A stretch of DNA of 64,000 nucleotides, from the NCBI GenBank assembly GCA_021234155.1, contig JAJEKV010000004.1, positions 13,606,716 through 13,670,715 of the forward strand, read 5' to 3'. The notes under the pieces were generated by a model. That model did no database searches, was not told where the DNA came from, and worked only from the letters and a program-made list of their open reading frames with translations. The number at the start of each line of letters is the position of its first letter. Within the stretch, counting starts at the first letter, position 1. Of the stretch, positions 32,631-43,090 are shown piece by piece. Source of the DNA: Isoetes taiwanensis (Eukaryota > Streptophyta > Lycopodiopsida > Isoetales > Isoetaceae). The position numbers and the translations under genes were made by a program.

Positions 32631-32959
32631 TGTCGGATGTGGGAGAGGAATAGGCGGATCGGGAGAAGGAGTATCGGATCGGGAGAAGGAGAGGAATAGG
32701 CGCTGGAGGGAATGAGAAGAGGTGAAGAGCTTCGATCGGGTTATGCCATTGGCGGCAGCTGCATGGCGAAGTTCACCATAATGACGTCCTTAAAAGACGT
32801 GCCCGAAAATAAAATCATGAACAATAATTAATTTAAAGTCATTATTCAATAATCAATAATGAATTTCGTTATGATGTCATCCTAAAATTGATTTAATTAC
32901 AATATATAAAATTCCAGGCGTATTTCTTTTTCTTATTTTTTGGAGTGACCATTGAACTC

Positions 32960-33242
32960 AAATGGCGCCAGGAAGAACCCTAAATACTGACTGGATGCAA
33001 CATTTGCGGACTGGATGTAAAAATATGGTAGAGGGTAGGATACATGAATGAAAAATGGACGTAAAAATAAGGTTGAGGGTAGGGCAAGAAGTGCTTAGAC
33101 TGGGTGTAAAAGTATGGAATCGGGTATGATTCTTCGACAGTATGGGACCGTATACATAGGGGTTTCTATGGAGGGTCAGCTGTATACAGAGGGGTTTCTC
33201 CTGACTTGATGCACGCACATGCCATATGCCCCTTATATAGAG
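32960..33242. repeat. Subterminal irregular repeats of the DNA transposon
   Basis: Variants of GACTGGATGTAAAAATATGG and GAGGGTAGG recur three to four times between 32985 and 33110, and AGGGGTTTCT twice between 33155 and 33200. Subterminal repeats are common transposase-binding regions; their role here is inferred. Confidence 0.5.
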
Positions 33243-33256
33243 GTGAACCCCCCGGG

Positions 33257-33363
33257 CCTGAAAGAATGTCATTAACTTTGATCCTCAAATTTTTTTGGTT
33301 TACCAACTACGTTGCCTTCGATCGATAAATGTTAATAGAATTTGCTCCTAGCATTCGCACAAT
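33257..33363 (+). repeat. Innermost palindrome arm (left)
   Basis: CCTGAAAGAATGTCATTAAC onward to TAGCATTCGCACAAT is the reverse complement of 33947-34043, apart from an 11-bp extra piece (around 33320-33331) on this side. Confidence 0.92.
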
Positions 33364-33946
33364 GCATGCCTCTAGATTTTGTATTACCAAAGGAATACAA
33401 AATTGTATTGCCTTTTTTTTTTTAATGCCCTCATATTTCTATTACGTTCAACACCATTATTTACCATGCTATTCATATTTTCCTGAGGCACACTCCTTAT
33501 CGCACACTCCTTATGGCACACTCTGAATAATTGGATCTAGAGAGATTCTTGTGAATATCCCAATCAATGCACCACGAATTTACACATCAGACCTTTTAAA
33601 GAGAGGCGCTCCCTTACATATGTATGTATGTACATTATACGGAGATAATTGTGGAATATAATGCACATAATCATTGACAACTATAAGCATGAATTCAAAT
33701 AGCAAAAATGAGTTAATCAATACATTGCCTATTACATGAGACTACGTACATGAGAATACATTCGCCATCACATGAGATTACATCGGAAATTGCACAGAAT
33801 GAGAATACATTTCACAATGAAAATAGGTCAAGAGCATTGATGGACACAAAGAACAGGCGATAATAACAACCAATTTCTCATAGCCAGACGTCACTAGAGA
33901 CAAAACCCCTACATGCAAGGGAAACAGACTTCTTGAAAAAGCCATT
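33364..33946. other. Palindrome loop, about 0.58 kb
   Basis: Unpaired centre of the large inverted duplication. It is A/T-rich non-coding DNA with small repeats (ACATGAGA/TTACATGAGA variants at 33730-33780 and CACACTCCTTAT twice at 33488-33513). No gene was recognised. Confidence 0.65.
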
Positions 33947-34043
33947 ATTGTGCGAATGCTAGGAGCAAATTCTATTAACCGAAGGCAACGTAGTTGGTAA
34001 ACCAAAAAAATTTGAGGATCAAAGTTAATGACATTCTTTCAGG
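33947..34043 (-). repeat. Innermost palindrome arm (right)
   Basis: Mirror partner of 33257-33363. It ends in CTTTCAGG (34036-34043), the unoccupied version of the DNA-transposon target. Confidence 0.92.
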
Positions 34044-34205
34044 TGACATGTTTCTGAGACTTGAATTAATAAAGTTAGCTTAAATAATCAAAGCACTAGT
34101 TGGACATTGTAATCATGTACATACCTGGTTAATATATAGAAATGGACATGGTAAGATATTGCATTCTAAGAAACATTATATTTGTATGAATGGCGTTTGT
34201 TGTAG

Positions 34206-34654
34206 GGGGCAGGCAGTGTGGGAAATTCAACTTATTTATTGTATTTCTTATGACACGCCTTTTAAAATTGAATGTGTCAATTGACACACTTCCAATTTTT
34301 TTGTGTCTCATTTGACGTGTTGTGAACACCATTGACACAGATAAGTTATATAAATATATGGAAAATGAAAAATTCTATTGAATATTAATTCTTCTTGCAT
34401 TATTAAGTATACATATACATTAAGCCTTGTACAGACAACACACTTAATATTTGGGGCTCTAATTTTTTTTGACACACTTAATATTCTTAAGTGTGTCAAA
34501 TGACACATTTAAAAATTTTTAAAGTCTCTTTTGACGCATTTTATCAAACTATAAATTCTCTTTTGACACATTTTCTCTACGGAAGATGTCTCTTTGACAC
34601 ATTTTTTTGCTTTTGACACCCTCTGGGGTGTCAAATTCCCACACTGGGGGCAGG
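34206..34654. mobile_element. hAT-like MITE (34214-34646) with 8-bp TSD
   Basis: A 433-bp unit starts CAGTGTGGGAAATTC and ends with the inverse of CAGTGTGGGAATTTGACAC. It is flanked by GGGGCAGG at 34206-34213 and 34647-34654. The inverted left palindrome arm lacks it. A CAGTG start with an 8-bp TSD suits hAT. The interior holds about a dozen TGACAC/GTGTCA motifs in both orientations. There is no coding capacity. Confidence 0.85.
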
Positions 34655-34755
34655 GCTCCTGGACATCGCCAAGGTCATTTTCAATATGCCCCTTCAGCCC
34701 TCTTCTGCATTCTGGACAAATTATCTTAGTTCTTATAGTCTAGTTGACCAAGAAC

Positions 34756-35034
34756 TAAGGGGTGTAAATATGGTAATGCTACCCAAAAAGCACCATCCGG
34801 ACAAGTGCTTTAGGTGCTTTGCTTGAAGACATTTCTCTTCAACGACCTTAGAGTTGTTACTTAAAAAACAATATATATGATGTAGGAAGGCAAGGAGCGA
34901 TGATATAGATCTTGTGGAGGAGCGTACAAATTGTGGAGGTCAAGTTATGACACATTTTTTCTTAGTCATAGGTGCTTTAGGTGCTATGTGCTTTCGCGCT
35001 TTTTTGGGTAGCATTACCATATTTACACCCTAAG
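34756..35034. mobile_element. Tourist-like MITE (34760-35030)
   Basis: A 271-bp unit has terminal inverted repeats of about 30 bp that are perfect by eye, starting GGGTGTAAATATGGTAATGC. It is flanked by TAAG (or TAA) on both sides, and the inverted left arm lacks it. A TAA target and GGG-starting TIR fit PIF/Harbinger-derived Tourist MITEs. There is no ORF. Confidence 0.88.
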
Positions 35035-35691
35035 AAGAAACATCTCTTAGAAGTTTACCTATCTTATAATGAACTTCTATCATGTGCAGAGATTAGTAAA
35101 ATGAACCAAGAAATCTTCTTGGCAAATAGATTAGTAAAATGAACCTAGAAATCTCCTTTGGCAGATAGGTTTCAAGTTATATCCTTTGTCGTAGATTCAA
35201 AATCCACTTTACATATCTTCTATATAGCAGCAAATATATTAATTAGGTCCTACCCTACATTATATGCCCCCTTGAAAGGAGGAATAATTAAAATAGGATA
35301 GGATATTTCTTTCAAAGAAATGAAAGCATAAAACTAGATATTTTTATCAAAGGAATGAAGGTGTGAAATGAGTCAATCAGATAAAAGACAACTAGGCTTG
35401 AGGAATGGTTGTGTATCTTCCGTGCATGCATGCATGATCCCAATACAAAATACACACCAACACCATAAAGTAAATGACCATCACATTCCCCTTATTAAAC
35501 ATAAAAAATGAATGAATCCATGTTAGAAAATAATAAGTGCCTTAGGAATAGAGTGAAACTATCCTCAACCTATAATGGCGTTAAAAATCAATTGAATTGT
35601 AGTTATGGTTTTCAATGCTTTACTGTTAGTCATAAGGATTTTAGTTGCGAAGAATTTAAAATCATGTTTATGCTATTCCCACACGTGTCAT

Positions 35692-37309
35692 AGCTGAAGG
35701 TGCAAAGGGCTTTGGCAACCGGAGGTTCATGGCTTTTATTGATCTTGCTAAAGCATTTGACAGAGTAGACAGAGGCGATTTAGAAGCCAGACTCGAAATT
35801 ATAGAAGTTCCCTTAGAACTCAGACAAGCAGTAGCATGTCTATATAGGCAAGTCCTGATAGAACTTTCCTTTCCCTTTGAGGGAGAAGAGAAGATCTTAA
35901 GCACAATTGGAGTGAAGCAGGGCTGTCCCTGCTCGCCAACATTATTTGGATTATACATTGATGAGGTAGAGAACTGGCTTGCTAGATTGGGGGGAGTTGG
36001 CGCTCAGTTGGGATGCTACCTGATCCAAGTCCTCCTATTTGCAGATGATATAGTGCTGATTTCCAAGACAGCTGAGGGACTCCAAAGACACCTAGATGTT
36101 TTACATGAGTTTTGTACTCATAAAAGAATGACTATCAACGCTTCAAAATCCAAAATAATGGTCTTGGGCACACGAGAAAAATTCAGCTTTTTGGTAGGAG
36201 GGACAGCTATTGAACAAGTATCTGATTATAAATATCTAGGTATTGAGGTCTCAGACAATTACAATTGGAAGAAGGCTGCCTCAAAGCGTGCTTCTGGGGG
36301 GCTTAGAGCATTATATAGCATGTTTCATTCATGTCGTACTAATAATTTGTGGCATTGGGAAACTAGGAGACTTCTTTATGCTGTAATGGTGAAACCCGTA
36401 GTCCTATACGGGTGCCCAGTATAGGGACCTGGGCTATCCAAGCAAAGCTGGGCATCCATTGAAAAAAAGTGCGTAAGAGATATTTGATGGAAGAACTTGG
36501 AGTAAAGTCTCAAACGCTTCATCAGATTATGCTAGCGTAAGCGGGATTGCTTCCTTTAGAGATTGAAGCCCTTTGTTATACAATCACATATATCAATCGT
36601 GGTGAAAAGCTTCTCAAAAGACCGCCTCCCCTCAGGTGCAAGCTATCTTATGCTCGAGAGCAAAGGGTGGTACTACCAAGTATGCAAGTGGGCTGAAAGT
36701 TGGCATCTTAGCGGCCCGTCATGGCCTTCTTCAAGAAAATTGAAAGAGATAAGGGAACAAGTCACAGGGGGTGTATTGAACTTGCTGTGGGCGGATACTA
36801 GTGTGAAACAACAATTTTATAGGGCTGAAATATGTGACCTGTCTACTTATGTGGAGCAGCCATATTTGACATCTAACATTAGTAGACGCAGTCGAGTTAT
36901 GATCTCTCAGCTACGCACTTCTTCTCATCATTTGCATGTGGAAACGGGTCGTTGGTATGGCACACCACGACATCAAAGGTACTGTCCCAGTTGCCTGGAT
37001 CCTAAGATAGAAACTGAACCGCACACTTTCTTAGAATGCCCAGCATATGAGAGCATTAGAACCAATTTTGATATAGACTGCACAAGCTTGAAAGATCTCT
37101 GGAATGTCCCATACAATAAACTCAGCTCATACATCAAGATGGTGTGGAAAGAAAGAGCAGAAATTATGGAATTATATGACAACATGAGCACCCTTGAGGC
37201 AAGTGGTGCCTTTGAATAGTTCATAAATAAAACTCTCGATGTACTTTGTCGCCAGTTGGACCTGAGGGTCTTTAATGGCGTGATTAATATATTATTATTA
37301 TTATTATTG
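35692..37309 (+). mobile_element. 5'-truncated LINE with (ATT)n tail
   Basis: The insertion interrupts palindrome segment B; the left copy at 9086-9100 is contiguous. It starts inside RT and ends in repeated TTA/ATT (about 37288-37309) rather than poly(A), unlike the L1-type LINEs here. The flanks show no clear TSD, so a small target deletion is possible. Confidence 0.82.
35729..37219 (+). pseudogene. LINE reverse transcriptase and C-terminal CCHC region
   Basis: The first frame (35729-36424) reads 'MAFIDLAKAFDRVDR', 'GVKQGCPCSPTLFGLYIDEV', the catalytic FADD in LLFADDIVLIS (about 36036-36068) and 'DYKYLGIEV', in the standard non-LTR RT order. After indels near 36424-36560 a second frame ends with the knuckle CPSCLDPKIETEPHTFLECP (36985-37044). 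The family is the same general type as the minus-strand LINE next to it (similar 'YKYLG' and CCHC tail) and distinct from the poly(A) L1 family. Confidence 0.85.
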
Positions 37310-37385
37310 TAAATATTAAATTTGTACTATGTTTTTGCATACACCAACAAAAATCAAGTAAACGCACTTTCGGACCACTAGAGGA

Positions 37386-40300
37386 AGGAAGGAAGGAAGG
37401 TATTTTTATCGTCCACGGAGACCAATCGGTCTGTGGGACCCAATACAAAAGCGCAGCAAGCGGATTACTACCCGGATTAAAAAACCCCCGCCCCGAAGGG
37501 TTTTCGAGGGAAAAACTGTGGCAGCAATCAGCCTGCTGACAAACTGTTCCAATATACGAAATGCAAAAACACACAAATATATACACTCATGCACCGCACC
37601 CGTAGTGCCTGATCAGCGGGCAGCCAAGCGGGGGCAAAGGTGAGCTCGCAAATCCAGTACCTCCTGAATGTACGACCTCAGAGCACGTACTGACGGCGTG
37701 TTCATCAGCAAATGGAGGGGCAAGTCCGGCCGTACTAAGGGATCTGGCCCAGATCTGACTGAATGCTGGGCAACTCTGGAAAGTGCGAGACTCATCCTCA
37801 ATGGCACCCGTTTGACAGCACTGACAGAGCTTGTCCTGGCGGGGCTCCCCACTCCACCTGCCCGTCTCGATGCGAAGATGGTGGGCACCTGTGCGAATGG
37901 AGGCAATGAGTCTGCGCTTTTTCAGGGGCAGCTGGGAACGCAGATAGAGCTGCGGGCCCCGGACTAACACGGGGTTGATATGCTCCTTGTAATGGGCCGT
38001 TTTGTACAAGGAGCCGTTTTGACCTGCTCTAGAGCGCCGGGGTCCCAGAGCTTGCTAAGGAACCTCTGTGTCCACCTGTACGCACATGTGCTCCTGCACG
38101 TTCCATCTGGTGAACCACTGATCTCTCTTACCCCTCCAACAGGCCCTGAGCCGCTGCGGGCCCATTGCCACAGCGTAAGCCAGGCGCGGGAGCCGAGCAT
38201 CACCCACATTAACCACTTTCTGAAAATAGACGATGTGTCTATCAAGGACCGCCATTTGAAGTGGCAAGAATCCGCTTCCTACAAAGAATCGATAGGGGAT
38301 CAAGGTTTCACCCAAGTGCCGTGCCAAAAATGTCTTACGCGACATGCTCCAAGTCATTCCAGGTAGCCAAAGAGACGATCGGGCCCCAAACCTCGACCAG
38401 ATAGAAGGACGGGCTCGACCGGTGCAAAAAGTGATGTGACCGATGGCCCCAATGATAGAGCTCACGGGTGAGGATGTTGTTCTCGCATGGCATAAAGCGC
38501 TTTCCGGCCTGGCTGTCACAAGAAGCGGATGGATGCCTCCCCAGGCGAGGAGGGGAACTCCACCCCTAGGTACTTGTAGGTGGGCGTGACCTCCACAGGC
38601 TGTCCCCGATATGTGAGTGCAAGAGGCGTGGGGTGGCATGAAGAGGATATGAGAACCACCCTGGTCTTGGCCAGATTCACCCGCATGTGCCCAGAAGCCC
38701 CATTGTAATCGTGTCTAGGGCATCCAGATGAGACTGCATAGCTTCTGGGGTGTGGGCCAGAAGGTCAATATCATCCGCATAGATGAGCTAGCGGATGACC
38801 TGGTGCAAACGTTATATGCCATCCCCCCCATGCTCAGTAAGCCGGCTCTAACCGATCAATGTAGAGGCCAAAAGTGTTGGTGAGAGGGGCAGCCCTGCCG
38901 GACTCGATACTATCGGTGAATGCTTGGCCCGTCGGGCTACATCCCCGCCAAAACAACTCTCATACGACACCAGATATGGCATTCCCGACGCAGCGGCAGC
39001 CCCGGGGCTGACGCATCTAGCCCATAGCTTTTCCAGGGGACCGTATCAAAAAAGCCTTCGCGAAAGTCCACAAAGCAAAGCAATACAAGTCCTCGCCGAT
39101 GGTTCCGGCTGTCTTCAATCGCCCCGCAGTAAAGATATGGTCAATCGTTGAGTGGAGGGGTCTAAAGCCTCGCCAGTGTGAGGGCACATCTCACGCCTCC
39201 GCCACCGGTCAATCGCCGCCGAGAATGCCGCCCAACGGTTTGGCAAACACCGAACTAACCATGCTCGCCCCAGAATTGGCGGGGACAAAGGTGGGTCACC
39301 CGCCTTTGTGAATGGGGACAACCCCGCTTGTGGTCCATTGTCGGGGAAACCTTCCCGCAATGCTCGCTGAACAGGGTAGTGATGATCGGCACCCGCTGCC
39401 ACGCCCATTTGAGTAACTTCCTACAAGATACCATCGAGGTCACCGCCTTCCCAATAGCCAGCCGGCCAAGCAAGTGTGCCCTCCACAATATCCTCCTCCT
39501 GGCGAGAACCAATGGGGCCATCCCGGTGGGGGGGTATGGGCGACGCCCCCGGTGGTTCATAGAGTCTGCCGCAGAAATGCTCCTTCCCCTGTGATGTCCC
39601 CTCAGAGGTCGGGCTGGCCTTCAGCACTCGCAGGCCAAAAAGGTTCGAGAGGATGAGTGTCCAAGCAGGCGAACATCTCCCCACGATGCACGGCAAGGTA
39701 CCGCGCCTTTGTCTCCTTCTAGATGGGCGCGGTGATCGTGTGGTGGCCTCGCAAGCGGGTACTGATCCAGAATGTGACGGGCTGGCGCTTTGCGTTCTTT
39801 ACACTCCGCATCAAACCACCGGGTTATGCGGAAATGTTGTTGTCCCCGCGGCGGCGAAGGGGGTCTGCCAGCACCTGCCCACGTAGATCCCGAATAGCGG
39901 TCAACCGGTCCGCTCGCTGCTCTAGTGTGGGGGTCCTTGTAATTGCCGGGTACGCCCATAAGCACATCTGGCAGTAGTCCTTCGCACTCGCTCATAATCT
40001 AGTCGCGAATCGAGGATGGCGAGGGGCCGACATAGTGGGGGTTTCGGGCGCTTGCCAAACCATGTCCAAATAAAGTGGGGGGTGATCTGAGTCGACCTCC
40101 TCATCCCGACTGTCGTTGCCCACCCGGAAACGACTGATGAGATGCATATCTTGCGCAACTACAAGCACATAGTCCACCACTGATTGTCCTGTCTGCAGGT
40201 GCACTTGCAAGAAACGGGCCACTGTGACAGGCCATTGCAAATTATCAAGTCAAAAATACCACATAGCAGAGCAATCGTCACAAAGCGAAAGTGACGGGCT

Positions 40301-40427
40301 GTCATCCGATCCTCGTGGCGGGTTGCCTCAAGGGACGCAGCACTGTGAGGGACATCGTCGGCCAGGGGTCAAGTCTCATGGGCTGCTCTACTCCTGTCCG
40401 TGCATTGAAATCTCCAAGAAGGACGAC
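37386..40427 (-). mobile_element. LINE in minus orientation, 5'-truncated, heavily decayed
   Basis: The 3' end is at 37386, with a CCTT-type tail and the conserved TCCGTGGACGATAA end. The 5' truncation is at about 40427 inside the endonuclease. G+C content is visibly higher than its surroundings. It sits exactly where palindrome segments B and C would meet on this arm, but no TSD pairs the two ends, so insertion was accompanied or followed by loss of target sequence. Confidence 0.8.
37600..40427 (-). pseudogene. LINE ORF2 remnant: endonuclease, RT, CCHC tail
   Basis: Read right to left on the minus strand: a 'LLGDFNARTG' endonuclease motif (40400-40430), 'SVVDYVLV' and 'SDHPPLYLD' (40070-40180), an RT region with 'FDTVPWKS' (about 39025-39050), catalytic YADD (about 38780-38791) and 'PTYKYLGVEF' (about 38556-38585), then a C-terminal knuckle CQCCQTGAIEDESRTFQSCP (about 37790-37850). 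Many stops and frame changes are present. Overlapping plus-strand open frames in this G+C-rich stretch are shadows. Confidence 0.8.
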
Positions 40428-40776
40428 GGAATTGATATTGTAACCACAATAGATGGCGAAGCTTCAAATTTGATGTTTAAAGAACAAATAGGAACTTGAA
40501 CCCAACATATCCTTGCAAAACAGGAGTGCCTATATCTTGCAAAACCACACCAGCTATATCTAGGATGAGGTACTACACAAATCGATTTTGCAACCACCAT
40601 ATATGGTGAAGCTTTAAATATGAAACAATGTTTGTGCCTAAAGGACAACAAAATTACCTGTAACATAAAAGTAGTTTGGCAATAAAATGTCTTATGTAGA
40701 ATGTCTTGTAAGCTCTAACACCAATGTGCAGAGAGTGCACAACTGTTGAAGTTGTGCTACATATTCATCACAGATA

Positions 40777-41386
40777 GAATGAGTGTTTTAGGGTCATTAA
40801 TGTTTATGCTTCCATTATCTCCAAAGAGAGGGAATCTTTCTGGCCTCAGATAAGCAGCTGGCTTCATAATCAAAATCCTATAACTTGGATTCTAGCTAAA
40901 GACTTTAACAACACTCCCAGCAGAGATCTAAAGTCTAGCAACAACTTGAACATGTCTACAACTGAAAGGGCCAACTGGGACAATTTTCTGGACTCTCATT
41001 TGTTTGCTCACATCCCATCCTCAACTGCCAAATATTCCTGGTCAAATAAGCAAGAGGGAAACTCTAGAGTTTTTTGTGCCTTAGACAGATTTTACATCAA
41101 CAACTTTGACCTTCCTTTCTAGGATAATAGCTTTGTATCAAGTGATGAAAGCACATCAATCTCTGACCATCAGCCACAGTTTCTTGAAACTACGCATGCT
41201 TTAAGCATTAAAAGGCAGGGTAATACCCCCTTTAAGTTGCATTGTTCTATTCTTAATAATGAGAAATTCTGTGCTGATTTTAAAGCTTTTTATGGCAGTC
41301 TCCCTAGAGTTTATAATATGAATTCAATAAAAGATTTCTACTCTAATATTAAAGCCTCTAAATCCTTTGATGCTCCCAGAATCTAT
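40777..41386 (+). pseudogene. LINE endonuclease fragment (second copy)
   Basis: Plus-strand copy of the fragment at 5276-5866. It keeps 'VINVYASIISKERESFWPQ', 'DRFYINNFDLPF', 'SISDHQPQFLETTH' and 'NSNIKASKSFDA'-type order, with stops. One apparent difference from the left copy is a Lys codon replacing Gly in the 'GDFN' position (ctaaagac). It ends where the LTR begins on the opposite strand. Confidence 0.72.
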
Positions 41387-42296
41387 ACGATGCTCCCATC
41401 ATATAAATACGGGAATCTCCCTCCCGTGGCGACTACACCACCATGAGAGGGCCCTCCGTCTAACTCGGACCACTTGGGATGGTCAAGTGTCCGGGAGAGG
41501 AACACGGAGGTGTCATTCGTCCCACGTCCTCTATGGGAATCCTATACAGCAGAAGCGTAGCTCAAAATAAGATGCCACCACGAAGGGTGGCCCATCCATC
41601 ATCATCAACTAAATAGTAATACAGGCACAAGATAACATAAGCAGTACACCATAAGTACGGCTCTACCCTGGGCTCAAACTCCATGGAGGCGACTGACGGT
41701 CAGGGCATCAAGATATCAATAGATAGAAGTATAAAATGGTGTTGGCTGGCATAGAACAATGACTAGGGTAGTCCACTCCATCCGCCCCTCGTGTGCACAC
41801 TTTGCAGATAGGCTGAAACATGCTATGGCGTGATTGTAGCCTTTCGGAGATGCAATCCCATGGATTCACCCTATGAGACTACTCCGGGTTACATCTCCCC
41901 GGTTCGATGAGGCAGGTCAGAGAGGCGTCCGCGTCCCCACCACAATGGATCCCTGGGTGTATTAGAGAATGTGTGCCTCCTTAGCGATCCCCGCATTCGT
42001 ACACGACTTGAACCCCCCAAAATCCATGGGCCGCCTCGGTGCACCCATCGAGCCCAGTATGTCCATATAGGCACGTTTCCTGCGACCTAGAAGGTGTCGG
42101 ACCCATACGCGGTCCCAATGCGAGGACCGCCTATAAGCCTAGCACACTGTAGGGGTCCTATAGCTATGCCAGGCAAGAACCCACCTCCGTTTCACCATCG
42201 TAGCTATTGTCTGATGTTGAATCACGATATAGCATTCATAGCCAGGTGGGCTCTTGTGCACAGGTCGCAATTACTGGGGTTTAAGGGTCCTAGCAC
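41387..42296 (-). mobile_element. Chromovirus LTR fragment, minus orientation
   Basis: Reverse complement of about 4540-5275, preserving the GATGGGAGCATC end and the AGTTGATGATGATGGATG block. It includes about 150 bp around 41685-41850 that the left LTR lacks, so this copy preserves an older LTR sequence. Confidence 0.75.
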
Positions 42297-42772
42297 CTCA
42301 ATCTCGAACCATCAGCCGCAGTTTCTCGAAACTACGCATGCTTTAAGCATTAAAAGGCAGGGTAATACCCCCTTTAAGTTGAATTGTTCTATTCTTAATA
42401 ATGAGAAATTCTGTGCTGATTTTAAAGCTTTTTATGGCAGTCTCCCTAGAGTTTATAATATGAATTCAATGAAAGATTTCTACTCTAATATTAAAGCCTC
42501 TAAATCCTTTGATGCTCCCAGAATCTATACGATGCTCCCATCATATAAATATATGAATCTCCCTCCCGTGGCGACTACACCACCATGAGAGGGCCCTCCG
42601 TCTAACTCGGACCACTTAGGATGGCCAAGTGTCCGGGCGAGGAACACGGAGGTGTCATTCGTCCCACGTCCTCTATGGGAATCCTATATAGCGGAAGCGT
42701 AGCTCAAAATAAGATGCCACCACAAAGGGTGGCCCATCCATCATCATCAACTAAATAGTAATACAGGCACAA
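42297..42772 (+). repeat. Third copy of the LINE-fragment/LTR junction
   Basis: This repeats 41155-41630: about 230 bp of the LINE fragment from 'DHQPQF' to 'KSFDA', then about 245 bp of the LTR end, stopping at ACAGGCACAA. It differs from its neighbour by scattered transitions (for example TCTCGAAAC versus TCTTGAAAC), so it is not a very recent duplicate. Confidence 0.85.
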
Positions 42773-42804
42773 TACGTTTCGAATGGCACAAGCGATAGCA
42801 TTGA

Positions 42805-43090
42805 ATGTCCAAAAAGAGGGACTAAGCTCAAAATGTATGAGAGAGTCTTTAGAAGGAGCGCAATTAGGCTCCATTTCCTACGGTTTATCTAGAATCAGAT
42901 ACATATTCCTAGCAACTGAGAGAAGGAAGTTTGCATCTATCGACTATCTCGAATCGTTCTAGATAATTTTGTAGTTTGAAAAATTGCTCTTGATTTCTAA
43001 TGGCTAAATCGAAAGGAAGATAAATCCAAACTACACTCTATCAGTCACTTTTCCTTACTATCTATATATAATACCAATGGAGAAATGTGA
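42805..43090 (+). repeat. Direct repeat D1 (partner 45785-46093), ending in a Helitron-type 5' end
   Basis: AAAAAGAGGGACTAAGCTC through to GGAGAAATGTGA is shared with 45785-46093. A 29-bp segment around 45842-45870 is absent here. The last 30 bp begin TCTATATATAATACCAATGG at 43061, preceded by A, which looks like a Helitron 5' terminus. Confidence 0.88.

Larger units (their letters stand above)
26367..33256 (+). mobile_element. 6.9-kb DNA transposon, 8-bp TSD, candidate P/THAP9-like
   Basis: The ends are CCCGGGGGGTTCAC (26367-26380) and its exact inverse GTGAACCCCCCGGG (33243-33256). A second inverted pair, CATGTGCGTG, lies about 34-36 bp in. The flanks carry the perfect 8-bp direct repeat CCTGAAAG (26359-26366, 33257-33264). 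The right palindrome arm shows the unoccupied site (CTTTCAGG, 34036-34043). Inside are a plus-strand transposase-like gene (26929-31550) and a convergent small minus-strand gene (32332-32630). An 8-bp TSD fits P, hAT and MULE-like groups; the protein argues for a P-like group. Confidence 0.8.
34036..37385 (-). repeat. Palindrome arm segments A and B (right), with insertions
   Basis: Reverse complement of 25441-26366 (segment A) and of 9018-9191 (segment B). Three insertions absent from the left copy interrupt it: 34214-34646, 34760-35030 and 35692-37309. Conversely it lacks the LINE/gypsy nest, the short LINE tail at 25497-25574 and the DNA transposon found on the left. The two arms therefore give an empty site for every insertion. 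Confidence 0.92.
40428..42296 (-). repeat. Palindrome arm segment C (right)
   Basis: Reverse complement of 4540-6210: about 350 bp non-coding, then the LINE endonuclease fragment (40777-41386), then part of the chromovirus LTR on the minus strand (41387-42296). It ends at GGTCCTAGCA, after which a second, separate copy of the LINE/LTR junction begins. Confidence 0.85.

Noticed and set aside
26367-33256. Palindrome arms A/B/C considered as kilobase-scale TIRs of the DNA transposon
   Set aside because: The transposon has its own inverted ends and 8-bp TSD, and the mirror arm retains an unoccupied copy of that target, so it was inserted into a pre-existing inverted repeat.
37600-40240. Numerous plus-strand open frames in the G+C-rich block
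   Set aside because: They are shadows of the minus-strand LINE, whose endonuclease, YADD and knuckle motifs read in order on the other strand.
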